Source of the DNA: Chloroflexota bacterium
Lineage (GTDB): Bacteria; Chloroflexota; Ktedonobacteria; Ktedonobacterales; Ktedonobacteraceae
Direction of reading: 5' to 3'
DNA length: 28,649 nt
Assembly: GCA_005881495.1 (NCBI GenBank)
Contig: VBHI01000083.1
Coordinates: 1-28,649, forward strand
The position numbers were made by a program, and so were the translations under genes. Positions 1 to 7,421 of this stretch are shown piece by piece. Position 1 is the stretch's first letter. Every line of letters begins with the position of its first letter. The notes under the pieces are model-generated. The model was not told where the DNA came from and searched no databases. It saw only the letters and a program-made list of their open reading frames with translations.

Positions 1-176
1 ACCTCAATATCGATCCAGAGGTGTTGTTGCCGCGTATGCCGGCTCTTGATACGATGGGTAGGGTGCTGGGAATGCGCACGATGATTGAGGTGATGAAAAG
101 GGAGGCGCCGGAGGTGGAGATTGGGAATTTTACACGGCCTGTGAGGCGGGTGGCGCCGCAGGCGGTGGTTCAGTAG
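1..176 (+). CDS. C-terminal 57 residues of an unrecognised protein (partial)
   Basis: An open frame enters from the left edge (first full codon at base 3) and stops at TAG 174-176. The visible tail begins LNIDPEVLLPRMPALD and ends with a basic, Val/Ala-rich stretch (RPVRRVAPQAVVQ). No catalytic motif or membrane segment is visible, and I do not recognise the family from this fragment. A strong hairpin 32 bases downstream suggests this is the last gene of its transcription unit. It converges on the GT9 gene that ends at 279. Confidence 0.5.
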   Translation, partial: LNIDPEVLLPRMPALDTMGRVLGMRTMIEVMKREAPEVEIGNFTRPVRRVAPQAVVQ

Positions 177-208
177 GATCGCCCGCGCGGGTATCACATG
201 TTTTTGCT

Positions 209-248
209 AAACTGGCTGGCCATGCCTTCGTCACGGCCAGCCAGTTTT
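209..248. terminator. Hairpin terminator between convergent genes
   Basis: Bases 209-221 (AAACTGGCTGGCC) pair perfectly with 235-247 across a 13-base loop, giving a 13-bp stem whose right arm runs into TTTT (245-248). It lies between the plus-strand gene ending at 176 and the minus-strand GT9 gene ending at 279, so it can serve both transcripts. The U tract is short and partly inside the stem. Confidence 0.65.
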
Positions 249-278
249 ATGGCTCACTTCAGGTAGATGGCATGAAAA

Positions 279-1451
279 TCAGGTCTTTTTCGATACCTCA
301 GATATCTGGTTGAAATTTTTTAGCAGCTTGCGCGCTGCTGCGGCGACGGGATCAACGCCAAGTAATGCCAGGCAGTCGCGGGTAGCGCATCCTTCGGGAG
401 TGCCGAGATCGTGGCCACGGTAAAAGCAGGGCATACAGGGAAGGTTCAGGCGAACGACGATCGCCTGCTGTTCTGGTCTTCCGCCAGTATACGGTCCCCA
501 GGCTGATACATTCGTCAGGCCAAAGATGGCGACCGTGGGGGTGCCTGCCGCGACGGCAAGGTGCACGAGCGCGGAATCGTTGCCTAAGAAGAGATCAACG
601 TGTTCGAGGACAGCCGCGGTAACCTTGATACTCCCTCTACCCGCCAGGCTGCGTACCGGCATTTCTGAATGCAGCAAACTGATGATTTGTTGGTGTAGCT
701 CTGCCTCTTCCGGGCCTCCTAAGAGGAGCAACTGTCCTCCCACGTCGGAGAAGAGGGTATCAGCCAGTTGCGCGAAGCGCTCTGGCGCCCAACGACGGGC
801 TGTACTAAAGCTGCCGCTGCCAGGATGCATAGCGATAATGGGGCGCTTGATGCTTTCGGGCCGCTTGTGCTCGTAGATTATTTGCCATGCCTGTCGATGC
901 TCTTCCTCGTTCAAGGGTACTACCAGGCGTTTGTCGCCGACCGCTGCTCCTACGGCTTCGGCCACGGCGAGGTTATAGTCTGCCTCGTGCATGGCGCCAA
1001 AACCGCGATCCTTGACACGCACATTGAGAAACCAACCATGGCCGTTGTCCAGCCCCACGCGCCATTGCGCACCTGTGGCGCGCAACAATACCTGGTGTTT
1101 CAAGCGTCCAAAAGGAAGCGTCAGATGATGAAGCAGAAGAACAGCATTATATTGACCATCACGTAAATTGTGCCAGAGTGGTTTCAATCGTAGCAGGTTG
1201 TGGGGGCGGGTAAGCAACTGCTGTGGGTAATCGAAGAGGTATTTATCCAGCACAATGACACGATTGATAACATCCCAGCCGTCGAGCAGACCGGCGGAGG
1301 CGGGTGTGACCAGCAGGTCGATAATGGCATGGGGGTATGTTTCGCGCAAGGCACGGAGAGCCGGGGTGGCAAGGAGCAAATCGCCTATGCCGGCCATTTT
1401 GATGACGAGGATGCGCGCATTCTCTGGAAGGGTTATAGGTGATGTATGCAT
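279..1451 (-). CDS. GT9 family glycosyltransferase (heptosyltransferase-like), A
   Basis: 390 residues, typical length for GT9 (ADP-heptose:LPS heptosyltransferase family). The N-terminal nucleotide-fold signature ILVIKMAGIGDLLLATPALR is at about 14-33. The donor-binding C-terminal domain shows HPGSGS (209-214), a GG.EE loop near 245 and GNDSALVHLAVAAGTPTVAIFG (290-311). Four cysteines follow (C339, C342, C355, C360), the CxxC...C...C tail seen in many GT9 enzymes. There is no N-terminal membrane segment, unlike its three paralogues here. It is the last gene of a minus-strand run, starting 3 bases after the stop of the GT9 gene at 1455-2804. I see no good ribosome site before the ATG, so translational coupling is likely. 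The true sugar donor cannot be read from sequence. Confidence 0.88.
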   Translation of the reverse strand: MHTSPITLPENARILVIKMAGIGDLLLATPALRALRETYPHAIIDLLVTPASAGLLDGWDVINRVIVLDKYLFDYPQQLLTRPHNLLRLKPLWHNLRDGQYNAVLLLHHLTLPFGRLKHQVLLRATGAQWRVGLDNGHGWFLNVRVKDRGFGAMHEADYNLAVAEAVGAAVGDKRLVVPLNEEEHRQAWQIIYEHKRPESIKRPIIAMHPGSGSFSTARRWAPERFAQLADTLFSDVGGQLLLLGGPEEAELHQQIISLLHSEMPVRSLAGRGSIKVTAAVLEHVDLFLGNDSALVHLAVAAGTPTVAIFGLTNVSAWGPYTGGRPEQQAIVVRLNLPCMPCFYRGHDLGTPEGCATRDCLALLGVDPVAAAARKLLKNFNQISEVSKKT

Positions 1452-1454
1452 AAT

Positions 1455-2804
1455 TTATTGTTTTGGCAGGGCAGGTCCTGGGTGAGTCTCCTTTTTTTGT
1501 TGATTGTTGTTCGTTAATTTCGTTTGGACGACTTCGAATACTTGCGACGGCGTGATGTTTTTCATGCATTGCGTTGTATAAAAACGACAGTCGGCGGTGT
1601 CCTGGGCGTTGTAGCAGGGACTGCACCAGATTTCGCTGCGCAGAACCGTTGCGTCGGGGCTGACCGGACCTGCGAGGGAGGGATTTGTGGGGCCGTATAT
1701 GCCGACGATGGGGGTGCCACATGCTACTCCCATATGCAATGGGCCGCTATCGCCGCTGATGAGCAGGTCAGCGCGTTGTAGCAGCGCGGCGAGTTGGGTC
1801 AGACTGGTCTTGCCTGCCAGGTTGATGGGTTGTTTGCTCAGACGATGGGTCACATTCTCAATTTGGGGTAGATCGCCCGGCGCACCTGTCAGCACGACTT
1901 GTGCGCCTTCTTCACGAATGAGGCGATCGATCAAGGTCGCCCAGTAAGGAATGGGCCAGCGTTTTGATTGCCCATTGTTGGAATTAATATGGCAGGCTAT
2001 TAATGGTTTGTGCGGCTGAAACCCTTCGTGTAGTAGTAACTGCTCAACTTCCTGGCAGGTTTGTTCATCAACATAGAGGCGGGGAATGCGATCCGCGGGA
2101 GTAATCGTTGCTCCAGCCGCCTGAGCCAGGGCCAAGCAATAATCGACCTCGTGCTTATTATCGAGAGGTGACCTGTGTCGCAAGCGACCAGGAATGCCGC
2201 CGGGTATGCTGTCGGTCATAAATCCGGGATAGCCTTCTGATGCGTAGCCGACACGGCGTTTTGCGCCGCTAAGGACAGCTATGACTGCCGCCCAATTGGC
2301 ATAAACGCTCACGGCGAGGTCGTAGTGGCGTGCGCGGAGCTGGCGACGGAGCTGGCCTGCTGCGCCCCAGTTTTTGGGTTGGAAGAGCGCTTTGGGGCGT
2401 CGCCAGATGTTTGGGTCGTAGGTGATGATCTCACTGAGGTTGGGATCAAATTGTGCTACTTTGGCACTGGCCGGTATAGCCAGCAGGTCAATCTGCGCTG
2501 CCGGGTAGGTGCACTTCAAGGCACGGACAGCTGTGAGCGAGAGTACAAGGTCACCTATGAGATCGAGACGAATTACCAGAATGCGCCGTGGGTGAAAGGT
2601 TGCAGGTGACAGTGGGGGATGTGGTTTGCCTAATCTACTCAGCCAGAGGAATGCTCCGATGATGCTCATCAGCAGGTAGATGCCTTTGCCAACGATGCTT
2701 CTGCTCGCGCGAATGATGTTTTTGCGCAGCTTCTTTTGCCAGCCTGGAGGCAGTGGATAGCCGTAGTCGTCGACTTTGCTCAGTTGTTCTTCTCTGTATG
2801 ACAT
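1455..2804 (-). CDS. GT9 family glycosyltransferase with N-terminal membrane segment, B
   Basis: 449 residues, about 50 longer than paralogue A because of an N-terminal extension with a basic patch (KKLRKNIIR) and a hydrophobic helix (GIYLLMSIIGAFLWL, about 41-55) that probably anchors it to the inner face of the membrane. The GT9 fold follows: ILVIRLDLIGDLVLSLTAVR, then SGDSGPLHMGVACGTPIVGIYG, and a C-terminal cysteine tail (CSPC, then two more Cys, ending CMKNITPSQVFEVV). The acceptor-side HPGSG position reads CHINSNNGQSKRW, a diverged form. It is the middle gene of a three-gene minus-strand unit (27 bases after gene C, 3 bases before gene A). The ATG at 2804 has only a weak GGGA upstream. 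Confidence 0.87.
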   Translation of the reverse strand: MSYREEQLSKVDDYGYPLPPGWQKKLRKNIIRASRSIVGKGIYLLMSIIGAFLWLSRLGKPHPPLSPATFHPRRILVIRLDLIGDLVLSLTAVRALKCTYPAAQIDLLAIPASAKVAQFDPNLSEIITYDPNIWRRPKALFQPKNWGAAGQLRRQLRARHYDLAVSVYANWAAVIAVLSGAKRRVGYASEGYPGFMTDSIPGGIPGRLRHRSPLDNKHEVDYCLALAQAAGATITPADRIPRLYVDEQTCQEVEQLLLHEGFQPHKPLIACHINSNNGQSKRWPIPYWATLIDRLIREEGAQVVLTGAPGDLPQIENVTHRLSKQPINLAGKTSLTQLAALLQRADLLISGDSGPLHMGVACGTPIVGIYGPTNPSLAGPVSPDATVLRSEIWCSPCYNAQDTADCRFYTTQCMKNITPSQVFEVVQTKLTNNNQQKKETHPGPALPKQ

Positions 2805-2831
2805 GCATTTTCCCGGGTTATTATTCTATCC

Positions 2832-4067
2832 CTATAACGAATGAGAGGGCGAAGTAGCTTCCTCGTTTAGTAGTTGTTTGGTAGCCTCCAGCACCTGCTG
2901 TACTGATACTAGCCGTACACAGGGGTGTGCTGCCAGTTCTTCTGGACGAAAATCGAGTCGCCCACAGGGTATGCTGGGACAGGTCTGGCAGCGATGAGTT
3001 GAGGCAATGACCACGTGGCGTCCAGGTGTTCCCCAGGGGCCAAAGATGCGCGGATCGGTTGGCCCAAAAATATGAATCGTGGGCGTTCCCTGCGCGACGG
3101 CCAGGTGCAGCGGCCCGCTATCAACGCCAAGTACCAGCTTCGCTCGCTGTAATACTGCAGCCATCTGGCCAATGGTCATATCCGTAATCAGCAGTGGCGG
3201 TGAGGTCATGCCCTGGGCAATCTCCTCCAGCATGTGTCGTTCGGCCTGGCTACCAGTAAGGATGATACGCACTGGTGCGGGAGATGTCAACAACTCTGGA
3301 AGTGCATTAGTACAGGCGGCCCAAGCTTCGTTTCTCCAGAGTTTGACTGTTGCTCCTGTACCTGGATGAATAACGACGACGGGAGCATCAGCCGCGATGC
3401 CTGACTGGGCCAGACGGCTACCTACCCAGTCATGTTCTGCCGGTGTGGGCGTGAGCGCTAGAGGGTATCGTTGCGCTGTGTACGGTTCCTCAAGTGGAGG
3501 ACATCCTACTATTTCTAAAGCGGCGCTGCTGAGGGACAGGTTTGAGACTGTAGCCAGTTCGGGTGATGGGAAGGGGAGTGCAAGACTAAGAAATGGTGTG
3601 CCAGGCGCTATGGCATAGCCCAGGCGATGTGGGATGCGAGCCAGGTGGAGCAATGCTGCGCCCCACCAGAAATCGGGGCGCAAGTTGATGGCTAGATCAT
3701 AATGGCCACGCCGCAGTTGTTGCGCCACGCTGAACAATACTTTGTAGGGAGCCAGGGGCTTTTGCGGTGTGCGCTGGAAGCCTGGAAATGGGCAGAGGAG
3801 TAGATGGTCTATGGCAGGATGGCGAGCGACCACCTCGCTTGACCAGGGTCCGACCATCATGGTGATGGTGGCATTGGGGAGGTGTGATTTGAGTGCGTGC
3901 AGTACCGGCGTAGTTAAAACGAGGTCACCGAGATGATCAGGGCGAATAAGGAGAATGCGAGGCGCCTGCGGGGTAGGTTTTTGCGCTTGTTGGGCTGCCA
4001 CGCGCGCTCCTGGAATGCCAATAATGCGGATCGCGAACAAGATCAGGGTGCGTAGAAGCTGTTTCAA
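2832..4067 (-). CDS. GT9 family glycosyltransferase, C (probable TTG start)
   Basis: 411 residues. A short hydrophobic N-terminus (LLRTLILFAIRIIGIPGARV) precedes the GT9 signature ILLIRPDHLGDLVLTTPVLH (about 38-57). Further family marks are VVIHPGTGATVKLW, GVDSGPLHLAVAQGTPTIHIFGP and a C-terminal cysteine group (CQTC..IPC, then HPC). The track start is a TTG at 4065-4067 and I see no in-frame ATG nearby. A near-consensus sigma-70 promoter (4119-4147) would give a leader of about 45 bases to this TTG, which supports it. It is first of the three-gene unit C-B-A. The donor is unknown; the nearest named relatives by motif are WaaF/RfaF-like heptosyltransferases. Confidence 0.87.
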   Translation of the reverse strand: MKQLLRTLILFAIRIIGIPGARVAAQQAQKPTPQAPRILLIRPDHLGDLVLTTPVLHALKSHLPNATITMMVGPWSSEVVARHPAIDHLLLCPFPGFQRTPQKPLAPYKVLFSVAQQLRRGHYDLAINLRPDFWWGAALLHLARIPHRLGYAIAPGTPFLSLALPFPSPELATVSNLSLSSAALEIVGCPPLEEPYTAQRYPLALTPTPAEHDWVGSRLAQSGIAADAPVVVIHPGTGATVKLWRNEAWAACTNALPELLTSPAPVRIILTGSQAERHMLEEIAQGMTSPPLLITDMTIGQMAAVLQRAKLVLGVDSGPLHLAVAQGTPTIHIFGPTDPRIFGPWGTPGRHVVIASTHRCQTCPSIPCGRLDFRPEELAAHPCVRLVSVQQVLEATKQLLNEEATSPSHSL

Positions 4068-4118
4068 TCTATTGTCTTTTCCCGTTTGCTTTTTACTTTG
4101 TGTCGCGTTGTTTCTAAT

Positions 4119-4147
4119 ATTATAGAGATAACGAGGAGGGCCGTCAA
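4119..4147 (-). promoter_or_regulatory. Sigma-70-type promoter for the three-gene GT9 unit
   Basis: Read on the minus strand, TTGACG (4147-4142) is followed after exactly 17 bases by TATAAT (4124-4119). That is 5/6 and 6/6 matches to the housekeeping consensus at ideal spacing. Transcription would start near 4112, about 45 bases before the TTG start of GT9 gene C. The promoter lies in the 137-base gap shared with the divergent Nmad3-like gene. Confidence 0.65.
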
Positions 4148-4204
4148 CCTGGGTTGGTGTTAGTATGATTAGTTTGCATCGTTCTATTTATCAGGGGTAC
4201 TTGA

Positions 4205-5083
4205 ATGAAGATAATTCTCAGCAGAAAAGGTTTTGACTCAAGTAATGGCAATGTAGCCAGCCCTATTTTTCCTTCGGGCGAATTGTGCTCGCTACCTGTA
4301 CCCGAACCCAAAGCCACCATCACCATTCAATCAAAGCGATATACAGAGATTACGTTCGGTAAATGGTCTTTGGGAACGATTGTTCATGATTTGACGCAAG
4401 GCGAAATCACTGGTGATGCGATGGCGCATCTAGATCCTGACATTAACTTCGATAGCATTGCTCGGGAGGCGAACTGGAAGCCTGTCTTTGGGCAGTCAGG
4501 TGCCGCAGAGAGACATCTGCAAAATCACGATGTAAAAGAAGGTGATGTTTTTGCCTTTTATGGGTGGTTCAAGCAGGTTGAGCATTGTGCTGGCACCTAT
4601 CATTATGTAGGGGGTGCGCCTGATCTACATGTCATATTCGGTTGGCTGCAAATCGAGAGGCGCATTGCGGTCGAAAAGCGGACGGAAATACCTTCATGGG
4701 CATTGTACCATCCGCATTGTAACCCTAAAAGAACGAAAATGAAGTATAACGATCTTGATTCAATTTATATTGCGACTGATGCTATGCAACTGCCTAATAT
4801 CACTATTAATAAGCCTGGAGCGGGAGTGTTTCATCAGTTTAACCTCGCCTTGTGTTTGACTGCTCAGGGTAAGTCAAGAAGCATATGGCGATTGCCAAGT
4901 TGGTTTTATCCAAAAGCTGAGAAAACTGGGCTGAGCTATCATAGGGACCTGAAACGCTGGACGCCGGAAGAAGGTCACGTTCTACTGCAGAGTGTTGGAC
5001 GTGGTCAGGAGTTTGTGCTCGATTGCGAAGAATATCCAGAAGCTGTGCATTGGCTGTCGACTCTTCTTTGCCTGAAGGGATGA
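4205..5083 (+). CDS. Nmad3-like protein (nucleotide modification associated domain 3)
   Basis: 292 residues spanning one domain. The N-terminus MKIILSRKGFDSSNG, the SPIFPSGELCSLPVP stretch, HLDPD (75-79), FGQSGAAERHL (95-105), GDVFAFYGWF (113-122) and HVIFGWLQI (142-150) match my recollection of the Nmad3 family. Comparative genomics grouped these proteins with DNA base-modification and phage systems; no enzymatic activity is established. It has no signal peptide or membrane segment, so it is cytoplasmic. AGGGG at 4193-4197 sits 7 bases before the ATG. The gene runs opposite to the GT9 genes on both sides and ends 22 bases from the convergent GT9 gene D. Its sequence looks more AT-rich than its neighbours, which fits horizontal arrival. 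No methylase or hydroxylase partner is adjacent. Confidence 0.72.
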   Translation: MKIILSRKGFDSSNGNVASPIFPSGELCSLPVPEPKATITIQSKRYTEITFGKWSLGTIVHDLTQGEITGDAMAHLDPDINFDSIAREANWKPVFGQSGAAERHLQNHDVKEGDVFAFYGWFKQVEHCAGTYHYVGGAPDLHVIFGWLQIERRIAVEKRTEIPSWALYHPHCNPKRTKMKYNDLDSIYIATDAMQLPNITINKPGAGVFHQFNLALCLTAQGKSRSIWRLPSWFYPKAEKTGLSYHRDLKRWTPEEGHVLLQSVGRGQEFVLDCEEYPEAVHWLSTLLCLKG

Positions 5084-5105
5084 GAGTAGCACACTGGAGC
5101 ATAAG

Positions 5106-6353
5106 TTAACGAATTTCTTTTTCTGTGCTGGGGATGAGCTGCAATATGGCATTCCACACATCGTCAACTGTGACTGATTGCATGCAGGTGCAGTGGGCGC
5201 AGGTTTGCATTTTGCCGAGGAAGAAGCAGGGCTGCCCGGTGGGATGACGCCAGATGGCGATGTGCCTGGGATCGTCAGGGGGATAGGGGCCGTATTCCTG
5301 GGGGCTGGTAGGACCAAAGATGGCAATGACAGGGATATTCACTGCCGCAGCCAGATGCATGGGGCTGCTATCATTGCCGATGAAGAGTGCGCATTGTTCT
5401 AATTGGGCCGCCAATTCTCCTATGCTGGTTTTGCCTGTGAGGTTGATGACAGTTTCCTTTTGCGCGCCCAAACCGTCTTCTAGTTGCTGATTGACGGCGA
5501 TATCACCTGGTCCACCGATGAGGAGGATTTGTGCGTCCAGTTCGTGAATGAGTTTTCGTGCTAGCGCCTGGTAGCGTTCCAGCGGCCAGCGTTTGGCGGT
5601 CAAATCCATGCCCGGATTGCTGCCGCCACCAGTAAATAATGCGACCCTCAGGCGAGTGGGTCTGTTGACGCTTTGTCGTTCCTTCGCTGTTGGCTCGAAG
5701 CGCATGCGGGGGGAGCCGATGGGTAAGGCTATGGAACGGGCAAGGTCGAGGTAGATTTCGGCCTGGTGTTGAAGATGGGTGGGCGAGCTTGAGACAGGTA
5801 CGCGGTCTGTGAGCGAGAAGCCCCGCCCAAGGCTGTCGGGACCCACGCGGCGGGGAATACCGGCTAACCATGGTAACAAGGTCAGCATTGGTGAACGGTC
5901 GAGCACGAAAGCCAGGTCATACTGTTGTGCGCGCATTGTGCGTGCTAATTTCCTATAGTCTGAGAGGCTATAATTGCCAGGGATACCGACGGTGCCACAA
6001 TCGATCACGGTGTTGACGGCTGGATGATGTTCAGGTATGACTTTAGACCATGTACCCGCGACGTAAGTGATACGGGCAGCGGGATACGCGCGCCGGATAA
6101 CCTCCAGCAAAGGTGTTGTCATCACTAAATCGCCCAGGCAACACGGTTTGATGAGCACAATCGTTTGTGGGTCTACCAAGGCCCGTCGCCGGAAAGGGCG
6201 CGCGAGCAGGTCAAGCAGTGCGAATGGGAAGCGTAACAAGTAACAGAGTACGGTGATAATGTGCTGTCGCAGTTTACACCTCTTCGTTCTGTGTGGATTC
6301 TGCAGGTGATTGTTGTACCTGCGGAGACGGCGGAGAGAGTTTGACAGGCTCAT
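5106..6353 (-). CDS. GT9 family glycosyltransferase, D
   Basis: 415 residues. A very basic N-terminus (RRLRRYNN...HRTKRCKLRQH) and hydrophobic stretch (VLCYLLRFPFALLDLLA, about 35-51) precede the GT9 core: VLIKPCCLGDLVMTTPLLEV, then ALFTGGGSNPG replacing the usual HPG motif, AKRWPLERY, and GNDSSPMHLAAAVNIPVIAIFGP. The tail again has clustered cysteines (PCFF, CAHCTC). With the ATG at 6353 the gene overlaps the zinc-ribbon gene by 80 bases, and no clear ribosome site precedes that ATG. A later non-ATG start around 6270 remains possible because the first 25 residues show no family features. It probably belongs to the transcript that begins with the zinc-ribbon gene. Confidence 0.85.
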   Translation of the reverse strand: MSLSNSLRRLRRYNNHLQNPHRTKRCKLRQHIITVLCYLLRFPFALLDLLARPFRRRALVDPQTIVLIKPCCLGDLVMTTPLLEVIRRAYPAARITYVAGTWSKVIPEHHPAVNTVIDCGTVGIPGNYSLSDYRKLARTMRAQQYDLAFVLDRSPMLTLLPWLAGIPRRVGPDSLGRGFSLTDRVPVSSSPTHLQHQAEIYLDLARSIALPIGSPRMRFEPTAKERQSVNRPTRLRVALFTGGGSNPGMDLTAKRWPLERYQALARKLIHELDAQILLIGGPGDIAVNQQLEDGLGAQKETVINLTGKTSIGELAAQLEQCALFIGNDSSPMHLAAAVNIPVIAIFGPTSPQEYGPYPPDDPRHIAIWRHPTGQPCFFLGKMQTCAHCTCMQSVTVDDVWNAILQLIPSTEKEIR

Positions 6354-7068
6354 CTGCTCGCATTGTGGCTTCTTCGCCCGGGTAGATATGTTCCAAGATG
6401 CCTCCCCGCATTGTCGGTAGGTGCTGGGAATCGTTTAGTTGGGCAGGCGCACCACAGTTTTGGCAGAAGGCGTTATCAGGGAGCAACTCGGCCTGACAGT
6501 TGGAACAGAGCTTATTCGCTGATGGAGCAGAGAAAGGAACTCCCTGGTTTGCCCTGACGGTCTCCATCGCACTTACCGTTAGAGACTCTACGCCTGGCGG
6601 CGGTGGTGGCACGGTGACCGAGCTTGTGCTATCGAGATAAGATTGATATTCAAGCGGTGTGGGAGTATATGCGCCGGGGTTGATGTCTTCGCCCATTGAT
6701 GCATAGGGTGCAGCAGGTGCAGCAGGTGCACTTTGCCCAGGTGGTAATTGAGGATTGGGTCCGCTTGCTTGAGGTGATGTGGGTTGCGCCTGGCTGGCTT
6801 GAGCCTGGAGCTGTTGTAGCTCGTTGCGAGCCTGGTTCAGCTGCTGTTGAAGGTTCATCATTTCCTGGCAAAGCGGGAAAAGTTCACTGGAGGTTAGTTG
6901 CCCAGCGACAAACATATCCATCACTTTGTTGAAGATATTATTCTGTTGTGTGTTTATCTGGCGTGCCAACCCATCAATAGTGGAACGTAGACGCTGCGTC
7001 CTTGCAATGCGGGCTGCCTCCTGAGAGGCTTTTTCCAGGCTGCGCTGGACTGAATCCCAAAGAGGCAT
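6274..7068 (-). CDS. Coiled-coil protein with C-terminal zinc ribbon
   Basis: 264 residues, function unknown. Residues about 7-95 are helical and Gln/Leu rich, predicted coiled coil (IDGLARQINTQQ, MMNLQQQLNQARNELQQLQ). A low-complexity Pro/Ala/Ser linker follows (about 95-180), then a four-cysteine zinc ribbon C188xxC191...C202xxC205 (LCSNCQAELLPDNAFCQNCG), then an acidic tail. There is no signal peptide. AGGAGG lies 5-6 bases before the ATG, and a clear promoter sits at 7123-7152. The stop falls inside GT9 gene D, suggesting coupled translation. It may be a scaffold or adaptor; a role in glycan synthesis is only inferred from the overlap. Confidence 0.75.
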   Translation of the reverse strand: MPLWDSVQRSLEKASQEAARIARTQRLRSTIDGLARQINTQQNNIFNKVMDMFVAGQLTSSELFPLCQEMMNLQQQLNQARNELQQLQAQASQAQPTSPQASGPNPQLPPGQSAPAAPAAPYASMGEDINPGAYTPTPLEYQSYLDSTSSVTVPPPPPGVESLTVSAMETVRANQGVPFSAPSANKLCSNCQAELLPDNAFCQNCGAPAQLNDSQHLPTMRGGILEHIYPGEEATMRADEPVKLSPPSPQVQQSPAESTQNEEV

Positions 7069-7122
7069 ATGCTCCTCCTGTTTTCACCATAACCCTGATA
7101 GTGTGAACTCTTTTGCGAACCC

Positions 7123-7152
7123 ATTATAACAGAGACGCAGCGGGAAAGTCGA
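7123..7152 (-). promoter_or_regulatory. Sigma-70-type promoter for the zinc-ribbon gene
   Basis: On the minus strand TATAAT occupies 7128-7123, with TCGACT (4/6 to TTGACA) at 7152-7147 and an 18-base spacer. The predicted start near 7116 gives a leader of about 48 bases ending in the AGGAGG before the ATG at 7068. Confidence 0.5.
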
Positions 7153-7166
7153 GAGGAGGCAGTTGC

Positions 7167-7209
7167 AAACAATAAGCGTGCACCCTCGCTGGGTACACGC
7201 TTATTGTTT
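7167..7209. terminator. Strong bidirectional hairpin terminator
   Basis: AAACAATAAGCGTG (7167-7180) pairs with CACGCTTATTGTTT (7196-7209), and inside it ACCC pairs with GGGT around a short loop. The U-rich arm (TTATTGTTT) follows the GC core on either strand. It is positioned to end the minus-strand ispE/DUF5679 transcript just after the stop at 7229. Confidence 0.75.
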
Positions 7210-7228
7210 CTATCGTTCTATGTTACTG

Positions 7229-7384
7229 TTACTTTTTCTCGGAGCCGAGAATAGTGTAGACCGTGGTGCCGCAGACTAAGCAGGAACCTTTCAAAGCCGG
7301 TTTCCCGTTTTTCGTTGTCACTCTCTGGGGGTCTTTCATCTCGGTCTTCTTTTTACACTTCACACAATAATACAGGTCGGACAT
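7229..7384 (-). CDS. DUF5679-type zinc-finger microprotein
   Basis: 51 residues starting at the ATG 7382-7384, which has AAGGAGG 9 bases upstream. The longer upstream reading of this frame runs back into ispE and lacks support. The protein MSDLYYCVKCKKKTEMKDP... has two CxxC pairs (C7/C10 and C35/C38) that should bind one zinc ion, and it matches my memory of the DUF5679 family (YYCVKC, a TKNGKPALKG core, C.VCGT). Function is unknown; nucleic-acid binding is plausible for such ribbons. It starts 37 bases after the ispE stop and is followed by a strong terminator, so it is probably the last gene of that transcript. Confidence 0.8.
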   Translation of the reverse strand: MSDLYYCVKCKKKTEMKDPQRVTTKNGKPALKGSCLVCGTTVYTILGSEKK

Positions 7385-7421
7385 GGGTATTAGCCTCCTT
7401 ACTCTAGTAAATACAAACTTC

